A stretch of 64,000 bases of DNA from Pseudoxanthomonas yeongjuensis (GTDB lineage: Bacteria > Pseudomonadota > Gammaproteobacteria > Xanthomonadales > Xanthomonadaceae): assembly GCF_010093345.1 (NCBI RefSeq), contig NZ_PDWT01000002.1, positions 546,843 to 610,842 on the forward strand, in the 5' to 3' direction. Positions 42,876 through 49,996 of the stretch are shown here, piece after piece. The position numbers were made by a program, and so were the translations under genes. The notes beneath the pieces are model-generated. The model was not told the origin of the DNA. It was given only the letters and a program-made list of their open reading frames with translations, and searched no databases. The number at the start of each line of letters is the position of its first letter. The stretch's first letter is position 1.

Positions 42876-43457
42876 ATGTCGAAACCTGCATCGAACGATC
42901 TGGATACCCAGGGCTATTTCCTGCCGGAGGACAGCCAGACCCGGCTGAAGAAGCTGCGCGACCACATGCAATTCCTGTCGGAGCTGGCGCAACCACGCAC
43001 GTGGAAGGAAGAGCAGGAAGACACACCGGAGGTGCCCATGGGCCACCTTGCGACCTGCCTGGAGTTGCTGGCCGAGCAAGCGGATCTCGTGCTGCAGGAA
43101 GTGTCGTGGCCGGCGCGGCGCGAAGTGGCGGCAGACGCACCCGACCGCGACGTTACCGCTGCGACCTCGCCGGAGAGCTACGACACGGCCGTCGAACGCT
43201 TTGCTTTCAGCATCACCGGCGAGCAGGTCGACCTGCTCGACCGGCTGCTCGGTAGCATCTCGGCTCATGACGATGCGCTGGCCGTGCGCGACCTCCTCGA
43301 CCAGGTAGAGGCGCAGCGGCTCGGGCGCATGCCGCGTCGGCCAACCGGCGTGGGCGAGGAGCGGGCCGTGTACGCCACCGGACTCGCCTGCCTGGTGCCC
43401 GCGCCAGCGTTGCCGCCGCCCGACGCAAGTCCATCGCGCAGCGTGCGCCTGCACTGA
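42876..43457 (+). CDS. XAC0095-like protein
   Basis: A 193-residue protein. The opening GYFLPEDSQTRLKKLRDHMQ and FLSELAQPRT match the pattern I associate with the XAC0095-like family, a group found mostly in Xanthomonadaceae with no known function. The middle is acidic and helical; the Pro-rich C-terminus (CLVPAPALPPPDASPSRS) looks unstructured. A strong AACGAGGAGG site lies 7-10 bases before ATG 42876. The gene sits behind an elaborate leader (terminator, structured RNA, hairpin). High GC, unlike the kinase cassette. Confidence 0.72.
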   Translation: MSKPASNDLDTQGYFLPEDSQTRLKKLRDHMQFLSELAQPRTWKEEQEDTPEVPMGHLATCLELLAEQADLVLQEVSWPARREVAADAPDRDVTAATSPESYDTAVERFAFSITGEQVDLLDRLLGSISAHDDALAVRDLLDQVEAQRLGRMPRRPTGVGEERAVYATGLACLVPAPALPPPDASPSRSVRLH

Positions 43458-43467
43458 TCAATGACCG

Positions 43468-43506
43468 TAGGCTGGGTTGGTTCCATCAACCCAGCGCTCT
43501 TGATCG
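43468..43506. repeat. GTAGGCTGGGTTGG-type repeat
   Basis: GTAGGCTGGGTTGGTTCCAT CAACCCAGCGC; further copies at 46684-46765 and 51537-51576. Confidence 0.65.
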
Positions 43507-43615
43507 GTCATTCCAACAGGCCGGTTTGATGCGTCCAACCCAACCTGTGCGCTTGCGATGGAAATGTCCTCTGGCTCGAATGGCACTTACTCAAGCATCG
43601 ACATCCCCGCGCGAG

Positions 43616-43669
43616 AAACGGTGTCAGAGCCACTTTTTATTGAGCTGGTAAGTGGCCCTGACACCGTTT
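43616..43669. repeat. GGTGTCAGA-type palindrome, well preserved
   Basis: AAACGGTGTCAG with GCCACTT at left (43616-43636), AAGTGGC with CTGACACCGTTT at right (43650-43669). Long, nearly perfect stem. Confidence 0.85.
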
Positions 43670-43735
43670 CCGAATGCTGGGTTGATGAAACCAATCTAGC
43701 CAGCGTAGCCCGGGCAAGAAACTTGAGGGGGCGGC

Positions 43736-43758
43736 GGCAGTTAAGTTGTTTAACTGCC
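43736..43758. repeat. GGCAGTTAA-TTAACTGCC palindrome
   Basis: 9-bp perfect stem GGCAGTTAA/TTAACTGCC with loop GTTGT. A second copy with compensating changes (GGCAGTCAA/TTGACTGCC) lies at 57643-57665. Confidence 0.75.
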
Positions 43759-44030
43759 TCTGGACTACCCCTTTTCTGGACCCCTTTCTGTACGCGCTGG
43801 CCACACCACCGGGTGGCGGAAATTTCGCGTGCTACGAGCGCGACGGGAACTGCACATGGGCCAATGTTGAAGCCGCTGCTCTAACTGTTTCGCAGTGGGA
43901 TGCGCTGTGCAAGGCTGATGACATCTACCAAATTGTGGATCGTCCATTCGGTTACACATCAACCGACTGGGTCAACTCCACCAAACGAGAGTGGTCCTAC
44001 CAAACCGTGGCGAGCGGTCTCTGTATCTAA
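43746..44030 (+). pseudogene. Possible gene fragment of unknown origin
   Basis: The stretch from ~43790 reads like protein (FACYERDGNCTWANVEAAAL; WDALCKADDIYQIVDRPFG) and ends in TAA at 44030. The nominal ATG (43746) lies inside a palindrome and no ribosome site is seen. It may be the C-terminal remnant of a gene cut by repeat insertion. No family recognised. Confidence 0.35.
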
Positions 44031-44080
44031 CCGCTACGACGTCACCGGCATAAGCGGATAGTGGCCTACGCTTAACACAC

Positions 44081-44110
44081 AAAAAAATCAGGCCAGTGAA
44101 CTGGCCTGAT
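44081..44110 (-). terminator. Rho-independent terminator of the exported-protein pair
   Basis: On the minus strand: ATCAGGCCAG-TTCA-CTGGCCTGAT followed by seven T. It lies 24 bases after the stop of gene 44134-44577. Confidence 0.92.
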
Positions 44111-44133
44111 CTTGGGAGAGCATAGCTAGGGAA

Positions 44134-44577
44134 TTATTGCTCTTTCTGGCCGGGCACCGGTGTGACCGGACCCACCGTCCCCCAAAGGTCCCCGCATCCG
44201 TAGATGCAACCCGGGCTTCCAGGGTTTGTGTAGAAGATCGTATAGCCACCGCCGCCGCCGCCACCACCACTGCCACTCATCCAGTTGCTGTAATAGTATC
44301 CCTCAGCAATCCATTGGCCCGAAAGCTTCACGTAGGTATACAACGCGCATTTGCTTCCGTTGCAAAGAATCATTTGATTGGGATTTCCACTGGAGTCCAC
44401 CCAAGAATCTACGCTTTGATTTACCACAGACAGCACGAAAGTGTACGTATCACCACTGGCAAGTCCTGCTCCAACCTGACAACTGGTTCCGCAATAAAAT
44501 CGACCCACATATTTTGCGAAAGCCACACCTGAAATAAGCAACGCAACGACCAGCAACACCTTGGCTTGAAGCTTCAT
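44134..44577 (-). CDS. Small exported Gly-rich protein of unknown function
   Basis: A 147-residue precursor with a clear signal peptide (MKLQAKVLLVVALLISGVAF-AK). The mature part has several Cys (YCGTSC; LCNGSKC; CIYGCG), which suggests disulfides, and a run of eight Gly in SGSGGGGGGGGYTIFY. No family known. The start at 44577 has AAGGAG 9 bases upstream; the ATG at 44586 would abut that site. Second gene of a minus-strand pair, 24 bases after the Sel1-like gene. Confidence 0.72.
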   Translation of the reverse strand: MKLQAKVLLVVALLISGVAFAKYVGRFYCGTSCQVGAGLASGDTYTFVLSVVNQSVDSWVDSSGNPNQMILCNGSKCALYTYVKLSGQWIAEGYYYSNWMSGSGGGGGGGGYTIFYTNPGSPGCIYGCGDLWGTVGPVTPVPGQKEQ

Positions 44578-44601
44578 ACGACACATCTCCTTCTGGTTGA
44601 A

Positions 44602-45378
44602 CTACTTCCTGTTTACGAGTGTCTGCGCCAGCTGCTGCGCGTAAATGACCTGTTGTGCAGTGAGGCCATTTGAATAGCGATTAAGCCATTCCTTTGAAAA
44701 CTTGGACTGTGTGACCTGGCTGTTAGCGTAGGCATAGGCGTATGCCTTTACCTTGTCTTGATCGCTAAAAAGACCATTTTTGTAGTTCTCTGCCAGGCGC
44801 GCATACGCGTCGGGATGGCCGCGATCCGCTGCCATGTTCAGAAATCTGAGGCTATCTCGCTTGTATTGCGCGATCAACGCGGGGTCCAGCGCGTTCTTTT
44901 CTTCGTTGAAAGCAGAAGCTGCAATTGCGGAAAAATCCAGCTGGGCCTGCAGATTTCCCCGCTCGGCGGCGAACTTGGCCAAGTCGTAGGCGGAATACTT
45001 GCTATCGAGCGCGGCGCAGTCCAGACCAGCAATACGCGAGTCCGCGAGTTGCTTGGCCTCGGCTTTGCTCAGTTCCTTTGGAATACTCAGATCAGCATTC
45101 GCCGCATGCGTGCAGCGAAGGATGGAGTAAGCGTCGGTGTAGGCCTTCTCCGGCGCCATCGTCGATGGCACCTCAGCTGCGCTGCGGCTTGTAGAAACGA
45201 GACCGCCATGGGGCTGGATCTGACTGGCATCAGGTGCAGTCTTAGCCGCTACTTGCCCCTCACCCGAAGCCTGACCAGGCATCGGAGATTCCGTCGCGGT
45301 TCGATCAATAAGAAAGTAAGCCGCGCCGGCTACCAAAAGTGTCCCAGCGCCCAGGACTATCCACTTCCTCGGTGTCAT
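44602..45378 (-). CDS. Membrane-anchored protein with Sel1-like repeats
   Basis: A 258-residue protein with one N-terminal membrane anchor (WIVLGAGTLLVAGAAYFLID), a low-complexity linker, and a helical domain. The segments RGNLQAQLDFSAIAASAFNE and RGHPDAYARLAENYKNGLFS fit Sel1-type alpha/alpha repeats, which mediate protein contacts. It should face the periplasm, together with the exported Cys/Gly-rich partner encoded next. No close family recognised. Confidence 0.7.
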   Translation of the reverse strand: MTPRKWIVLGAGTLLVAGAAYFLIDRTATESPMPGQASGEGQVAAKTAPDASQIQPHGGLVSTSRSAAEVPSTMAPEKAYTDAYSILRCTHAANADLSIPKELSKAEAKQLADSRIAGLDCAALDSKYSAYDLAKFAAERGNLQAQLDFSAIAASAFNEEKNALDPALIAQYKRDSLRFLNMAADRGHPDAYARLAENYKNGLFSDQDKVKAYAYAYANSQVTQSKFSKEWLNRYSNGLTAQQVIYAQQLAQTLVNRK

Positions 45379-45520
45379 TTACCTGATCCTCCATCCTTAG
45401 AGTGGAACTGACTATTCAAGATATCCCCAACTGAGCTGTGCGTCTGTCAACTCAGAGTCCGAAGACTGAACTAAAAATATGGACATATCAATAGGCGGTT
45501 CAGATCGTACTTCGCCGTGC

Positions 45521-45640
45521 AAGAAATGGGTCAGCGGGAAGCCGCACGTCGCCATAATCCTGACTCACCGGAAAAGCGGAAAAGGATCAGAGGACCTATC
45601 TGTTTGAAACCAGCATGTTCTCTAGCCCCTTTTTCCGCTG
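45521..45640. repeat. Degenerate GGGGTCAGA-type elements at the right edge of the island
   Basis: AAGAAATGGGTCAGCGGG ~45521; GGAAAAGGATCAGAGGACC ... AGCCCCTTTTTCC ~45570-45640. They fill the 320-base gap between the membrane-anchored gene and the FKBP gene; no gene seen. Confidence 0.6.
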
Positions 45641-45698
45641 AGACACGCGAGCGCTAAACTACGCGCCACGAAACCACCAAGCCCACAAGGAACCTCTC

Positions 45699-46052
45699 AT
45701 GGCGTACACCACCACGGCCTCCGGCCTGCAGTTCGAAGACACCGTCGTCGGCACCGGCGCCGAGGCCGCGCCCGGCCGCAACGTCACCGTGCACTACACA
45801 GGCTGGCTCTACGAAAACGACGAGCAGGGCGCCAAATTCGATTCCAGCAAGGATCGAGACGAACCCTTCGTGTTTGCGCTGGGCGCCGGCATGGTCATCA
45901 AGGGCTGGGACGAAGGCGTGCAGGGCATGAAGGAAGGCGGCCAACGCACCCTGATCATCCCCGCCAACCTTGGCTACGGCGCACGCGGCGCCGGTGGCGT
46001 CATCCCGCCCAACGCCACGCTGAAGTTCGACGTCGAACTGCTGGGAGCCTGA
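45699..46052 (+). CDS. FKBP-type peptidyl-prolyl cis-trans isomerase
   Basis: A 117-residue single-domain FKBP. Active-site positions are present: [57 protein letters not shown] and [14 protein letters not shown]. It lacks a signal peptide and so is cytosolic; it speeds prolyl isomerisation in folding. The start follows AAGGAACCTCTC. It marks the return to normal high-GC core sequence after the island. Confidence 0.95.
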   Translation: MAYTTTASGLQFEDTVVGTGAEAAPGRNVTVHYTGWLYENDEQGAKFDSSKDRDEPFVFALGAGMVIKGWDEGVQGMKEGGQRTLIIPANLGYGARGAGGVIPPNATLKFDVELLGA

Positions 46053-46250
46053 GGCCCCGTAGGCCCCGTAGGCCCCGTAGGATGGGTCGAGCGTAGCGAC
46101 ACCCATCGCTCCCCCTGTCCGCAGCGATAGAGCCCCAGACCAACGCGCCTGTTTTTACGGAACCCATGGCGGCATGGATGCGTCACGCGCGATGGGTGGA
46201 CCAGCTTCGCTGTTGAAAGCCGCTGCGCTCGACCCATCCTGCGAACTGCG
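46053..46250. repeat. TAGGCCCCG tandem and GATGGGT-type inverted repeat
   Basis: Three tandem GTAGGCCCC units directly after the FKBP stop (46056-46078), then GTAGGATGGGTCGAGCGTAG ... and CTGCGCTCGACCCATCCTGC at the right (~46222-46243). Confidence 0.7.
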
Positions 46251-46322
46251 GCCGACGATTAACCCCGCCATCCTCGACCATGCGTTACCGTCGCCTGCAT
46301 TCGGCCGCGGGGAACAATCGAA

Positions 46323-46667
46323 ATGAAGACACACCTGGTCCAGACCCTGTTATTGGCAACCTTGACCCTGAGCGCACCTGCTTGGGCTCAAATCTTCACC
46401 AAGGAGGAGGAAAGGGCGTATGAGGCGCGCGTCGCGCGTGCCTACGCCGACGTGAACGAAGGCGACTCGAAAGCGCGTGTTCTTGAGATCGCTGGCGAGC
46501 CGGCAACTATCACGCCAGCGACAGAAACCGAGGACGAAGTCTGGATTTACTTTAGCGGACGCCATATGGACGTGAGCATTTCTTTTATGGATGGCAAGGT
46601 CACGAACAAGGTCCAGCGCTTCATCAACACTAAAGAGTCGCCGGTCACTGAGCCACCGCGTTTCTGA
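46323..46667 (+). CDS. Small periplasmic protein with SmpA/BamE-like pattern
   Basis: A 114-residue protein with signal peptide (VQTLLLATLTLSAPAWAQ). The mature part has GDSKARVLEIAGEPATI followed by EVWIYFSGRHMDVSISFMDG, the alternation of a helix-GxP turn and two strands seen in SmpA/OmlA-like domains. It lacks a lipobox and is shorter than BamE. Function unknown. Confidence 0.65.
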   Translation: MKTHLVQTLLLATLTLSAPAWAQIFTKEEERAYEARVARAYADVNEGDSKARVLEIAGEPATITPATETEDEVWIYFSGRHMDVSISFMDGKVTNKVQRFINTKESPVTEPPRF

Positions 46668-46683
46668 TAAGCCAGCGTAAGAC

Positions 46684-46765
46684 CGTAGGCTGGGTTGGCT
46701 TCACCAACCCAGCGCCTTTGCTTCAGCATCCCGCTTGCTGGGTCGATAGAGCCAACCCAGCCTGC
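46684..46765. repeat. GTAGGCTGGGTTGG-type inverted repeat
   Basis: GTAGGCTGGGTTGGCTTCAC CAACCCAGCGC at left, GGGTCGATAGAGCCAACCCA GCCT at right. Confidence 0.7.
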
Positions 46766-46870
46766 GGGTTCGCATTTACACTCCACGTTCCCCGGTGCGG
46801 CCCCGTATCAAGTGCGGGACAGGCTTTGGCCTCGCCCGGACCACTTGCTTCCGGAGGGATCGAGGACACC

Positions 46871-47983
46871 ATGACCCGACGCACCGCTTCGCTGTTGCTG
46901 ACCCTCGCCGTGGCGGCATTGCTCGCCGCCTGCGCGCCCGCAAACCTCCGCGAGTCCGCGGCGCCGCCGACAGCGGTCGCACCGCGGCAGGCCATCGTCG
47001 ACACCGGCGAACTCGAGGGTGCCGCCTACCGGATCGACATTCCCGCCGACTGGAACGGGCAACTGGTGGTCAATGCGCATGGCTACGAGCCGGCCGGTTC
47101 GCCGCGCGAGCGGCCGTTGCCGTTCCCGTCCGGGATGGAGCCGCTGCTCGCGCAGGGCTACGCGATCGCGACGAGCGGCTATTCGGCGCAGGGCTGGGCG
47201 ATCCCCGAAGCGATCGCCGATACCGAGCGGCTTCGCGCGCATTTCGTCGCGCGCCATGGCGCGCCGACGCGCGCGTGGCTGGTCGGCTGGTCGATGGGCG
47301 GCTTGGTCGCCCTGGCGAGCGCGGAACGGCATCCGCAGGCGTGGAATGGCGTGGTGTCCATGTGCGGCGTCGCCGTGTCCAGCGAAACGATGTTCGCGCG
47401 CGCGGCGCTGGGGCCGCTGGCCGCGTTCGACGCGCTGTTCCCCGGCGTACTGCCGCAGGCACCGGGCGGACTGGCGGATGCGTCGCTGCCGCCCGCCGCG
47501 GACGGCGAGGCCATCGAGGCCGCGCTGGCGCACGATGAAACGCGTGCGGCTGCGCTGGCGAAGCGCTTCGACATCCCGCGCGGCGAGCTGGCCGGTTCGC
47601 TCTGGCTGTACTACCTGGCGTTGCGCGAGCTGGCGCAGCGTGCCGACGGTTTTCCCGTGGACAGCGTCACCGGCCCCGAGGGCGTGGAGGGCGACGAGGC
47701 CGCGCTCGGCGCGCGCATACGCCGCTACGTCGCCGACCCGGCGGCGCTCACCTATGTGCGCGAGACCGGCGCACTGACCGGCGCGGCACCGGTGCCGGTG
47801 GTGCTGCAGCCGAGTGCGCTCGACCCGGTCGTGCCGGCGCGCTTCAGCAACGGCTATCTGGCGCTCGCCACGGCCAAGGGTCGCGGCCAACAGGTGCGCA
47901 CGCTGCCGCCGGCAGGTGAAGGCCACTGCGGCTTCCCGCCGGAGACGGTCGCTACCGCGCTTAAGAGCCTGCAGGCCCCGTAG
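46871..47983 (+). CDS. Lipoprotein alpha/beta-hydrolase
   Basis: A 370-residue serine hydrolase of the outer envelope. The N-terminus MTRRTASLLLTLAVAALLAA ends in a lipobox (LLAAC). The nucleophile elbow is GWSMGG, the acid residue probably in QPSALDPVVPARF, and the His in GEGHCGFPP. An oxyanion-type LVVNAHGYEPAG precedes. Substrate unknown; esterase or peptidase are possible. The ATG at 46871 (after GGAGGGATCGAGG) was chosen over longer forms that run into a repeat. Confidence 0.85.
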   Translation: MTRRTASLLLTLAVAALLAACAPANLRESAAPPTAVAPRQAIVDTGELEGAAYRIDIPADWNGQLVVNAHGYEPAGSPRERPLPFPSGMEPLLAQGYAIATSGYSAQGWAIPEAIADTERLRAHFVARHGAPTRAWLVGWSMGGLVALASAERHPQAWNGVVSMCGVAVSSETMFARAALGPLAAFDALFPGVLPQAPGGLADASLPPAADGEAIEAALAHDETRAAALAKRFDIPRGELAGSLWLYYLALRELAQRADGFPVDSVTGPEGVEGDEAALGARIRRYVADPAALTYVRETGALTGAAPVPVVLQPSALDPVVPARFSNGYLALATAKGRGQQVRTLPPAGEGHCGFPPETVATALKSLQAP

Positions 47984-47994
47984 GAGCAAACGAA

Positions 47995-48040
47995 AAGGGT
48001 CGGAGTCCCTTTCAGAAAAAGTACTCCGGCCCTGTTTCGC
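47995..48040. repeat. GGGTCGGAGT-type palindrome
   Basis: AAAAGGGTCGGAGTCCCTTT ... AAGTACTCCGGCCCTGTTT; related to the GGGGTCAGA family of the island. Confidence 0.75.
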
Positions 48041-48053
48041 CAGACCGTCGTGT

Positions 48054-48398
48054 CTACAGCATGTCCCGATTGAGATAGGTCGCTTTCTCGAACTCCGCGA
48101 TGTTCGTGGCGATCCGATGGACAGTCGGAAACATGTCGGCCAGTTCGCTGACAATCCTCTTCGAAAGATCTGCGCGTTGCTCGACGGTCCGTCCCTGCAT
48201 GATGTGCGAGAACACATGGATGAAGTCTTCCTTTCCTCCGCCGACGGCGTAGACCGGGAAAGGATTGATCCGGACCTTGATATCGGGCTCCTCGAACAAT
48301 CCCGTGGAATTCACGGCGCGATGCAGTCGTGCGAGGATTTCTTCCTCGCTGCGCTGCCGCACTATTTCCTGCGAGCAATCAACCACGAAGTGCGGCAT
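48054..48398 (-). CDS. 5-carboxymethyl-2-hydroxymuconate isomerase-like tautomerase
   Basis: A 114-residue tautomerase-superfamily protein. The N-terminal Pro2 (MPHFVVDCS) is the catalytic base after Met removal, and the CHMI pattern IKVRINPFPVYAVGG, FIHVFSHIMQGRT and FEKATYLNRDML is complete. CHMI acts in homoprotocatechuate breakdown, but no other gene of that pathway is here, so the real substrate may differ. Confidence 0.85.
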   Translation of the reverse strand: MPHFVVDCSQEIVRQRSEEEILARLHRAVNSTGLFEEPDIKVRINPFPVYAVGGGKEDFIHVFSHIMQGRTVEQRADLSKRIVSELADMFPTVHRIATNIAEFEKATYLNRDML

Positions 48399-48451
48399 GT
48401 CGTCTCTCGTATCCTGATCCTGGGGGAGGGCGATTCATGTCGTGCGACGAC

Positions 48452-48946
48452 TCAATCGAGTCGTCGCCAGACCGAAACCGGGATGCTGCCGTCCGCCCGT
48501 GGCGGTACCCGGTAACTGAGTTCCTTGCCTTCCAGCTTGTACTGGCGTCGTTGCACGGTGCCTTCCCAATTGGGGAAGGAGGAGCCCTCGATCGAAAAGA
48601 CCAGCTGTCCCGCCTTGTCATCGATGGCGACGGTGCCGTAATGGGTGCTGCTGCCCATGACCGCGGACTTGAACTCATCGATGCTGCCGTCGGCCTTGCT
48701 GCCGGCGGCGAAACGCAGGCGCTCGGACTTGAGTATCTGCAATGACTATCGGCCCTGGGTGTCGACGATCAGTCTGCCCCTGGGCTGCTCGCCATAGTCC
48801 CGCGCACGCGCGCCACCGGGCAGGATCTTGTCCGCGGCCACCAGGGTCCAGGTCCCTTGCAGCGGGAATTCATGGGCGGGGGCAGGCATATCGCGCATGG
48901 CCAGCCCCGCCAGCATCGCGAACATCATGCCCGTCAGATGTCTCAT
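48452..48946 (-). pseudogene. Lipocalin-like secreted protein gene interrupted by one in-frame amber codon
   Basis: Two open stretches in the same frame, 48946-48749 and 48745-48452, are separated only by TAG at 48748-48746. The first has a short signal-like start and QGTWTLVAADKILPGG...RGRLIVDTQGR. The second continues SLQILKSERLRFAAGSKADG ... SSFPNWEGTVQRRQYKL, so together they form one ~164-residue lipocalin-like domain of the type GRLI-DxxGRYSLQI. A Tyr codon (TAC/TAT) changed to TAG fits exactly. Either a recent nonsense mutation, a sequencing error, or readthrough. Divergent from the LysR gene, which likely controls it. Confidence 0.75.
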
Positions 48947-49008
48947 CGTGGAACTCCTCCGGTGGTGGGCGACCGGGCCACCCTAAGCCTCTTGCATGAT
49001 TTTAAAAA

Positions 49009-49030
49009 GACATCTATAGATATATCTGTC
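49009..49030. promoter_or_regulatory. Candidate LysR operator between lipocalin-like and lysR genes
   Basis: GACATCTATAGATATATCTG TC has outer arms GACA/TGTC and an inner perfect palindrome ATCTATAGAT (49012-49021). The sequence is AT-rich in a GC-rich surrounding and lies in the 101-base divergent gap. Confidence 0.5.
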
Positions 49031-49047
49031 ATTTCAAAAGCGAATCC

Positions 49048-49893
49048 ATGCGGATGAAGGCGATGGATGTCGATGCGGTCAGGGCCTTCGTGCTGGCCGC
49101 CGATCTGCGGAGCTTCACCCGCGCCGCCGACGTGCTGGGAACCAGCCAGTCCGCGGTCAGCCTCAAGCTGCGCCGGCTGGAGGACCAACTGGGCCGACGC
49201 CTGCTGGAGCGCACGCCTCGGCATGTGCGCCTGTCCGCCGAAGGGCTGGCATTTCTCGGCATGGCACGCGAACTGGTTTCGACCCATGACCGCGCGGCCG
49301 CCGCGTTCGAAGTCGAGCGGCGCCGGTTGGCGATCGGCATCAGTCATCTGCTGGTCGGCGGCGAATTGCCGTCGTTGTTGCGGCGGATGCGGGACCACGA
49401 CCCGGGCTTGCTGGTCGAGATGCGCGTGGCCGGGACGGGCGAGCTGATGCAGGCCTACGAAAAGGGCGAGCTCGATGCGGTGCTGGCGCTGCGTCCGGAG
49501 GACCGCCGCAAGCAGGGCAGGGCCGCTTTCGTCGAGACGTTTTCCTGGTTCGCGGCCGTCGGCTGGGAGCCCCATGCCAACCAACCCCTGCCATTGGCAA
49601 CGCAAGGTGCGTCGTGCCGCATCAGAGGGGTGGCGGTTCGTGCGCTCGACAAGGCCGGAATCGAATGGAGCGAAGTTTTCGTCGGCAAGGGTGCCGCGAT
49701 CCTCGGCGCCGCTGCGGCCGGGGGATTGGCCGTGGCCGTGTTGGCGCAACGCGCCGCGCCATCGGGCACGGTCGATATCGGCGAGAGCCTGTCCTTGCCG
49801 CCGATCCCCCCGCAGGATGTGATGCTCTACACCGCACTCGGCGACCGTCGATCGCGCGAAGCGCTTCGTGTACTCACGCTGGCATTCCGATGA
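49048..49893 (+). CDS. LysR-family transcriptional regulator
   Basis: A 281-residue regulator. The N-terminal HTH is VDAVRAFVLAADLRSFTRAA DVLGTSQSAVSLKLRRLEDQ... with linker helix to residue ~90, followed by the substrate-binding domain (LAIGISHLLVGGELPSLLRR; GELMQAYEKGELDAVLALRP). Effector unknown. It is divergent from the broken lipocalin-like gene, the usual arrangement for a LysR protein and its target. The start ATG 49048 or 49063 give nearly the same protein. Confidence 0.9.
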   Translation: MRMKAMDVDAVRAFVLAADLRSFTRAADVLGTSQSAVSLKLRRLEDQLGRRLLERTPRHVRLSAEGLAFLGMARELVSTHDRAAAAFEVERRRLAIGISHLLVGGELPSLLRRMRDHDPGLLVEMRVAGTGELMQAYEKGELDAVLALRPEDRRKQGRAAFVETFSWFAAVGWEPHANQPLPLATQGASCRIRGVAVRALDKAGIEWSEVFVGKGAAILGAAAAGGLAVAVLAQRAAPSGTVDIGESLSLPPIPPQDVMLYTALGDRRSREALRVLTLAFR

Positions 49894-49908
49894 GCGAACG
49901 TCAGGGCG

Positions 49909-49992
49909 GTAGGGTGGGCTTAAGCCCAGCGCTCTTCGTTCCGAAGCCATATGGCCGAACACGTCGCAATGGTGGGCCAAGGCCCACCCTAC
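49909..49992. repeat. REP-like inverted repeat (GTAGGGTGGGCTTAAGCCCA family)
   Basis: GTAGGGTGGGCTTAAGCCCA at left, TGGGCCAAGGCCCACCCTAC at right; a twin lies at 54625-54703. It fills the space between convergent lysR and M28 genes. Confidence 0.85.
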
Positions 49993-49996
49993 AGAG

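Noticed and set aside
42613..42948. Protein-coding frame across the structured RNA region
   Set aside because: It crosses a terminator and perfect stems; composition is not protein-like.
44087..44110. Member of the GGGGTCAGA repeat family
   Set aside because: It is a perfect stem with a T7 tail on the minus strand and no family word; it is a normal terminator.
36645..45650. Prophage
   Set aside because: No structural, integrase, lysis or replication genes; only the C4-like RNA is phage-like.
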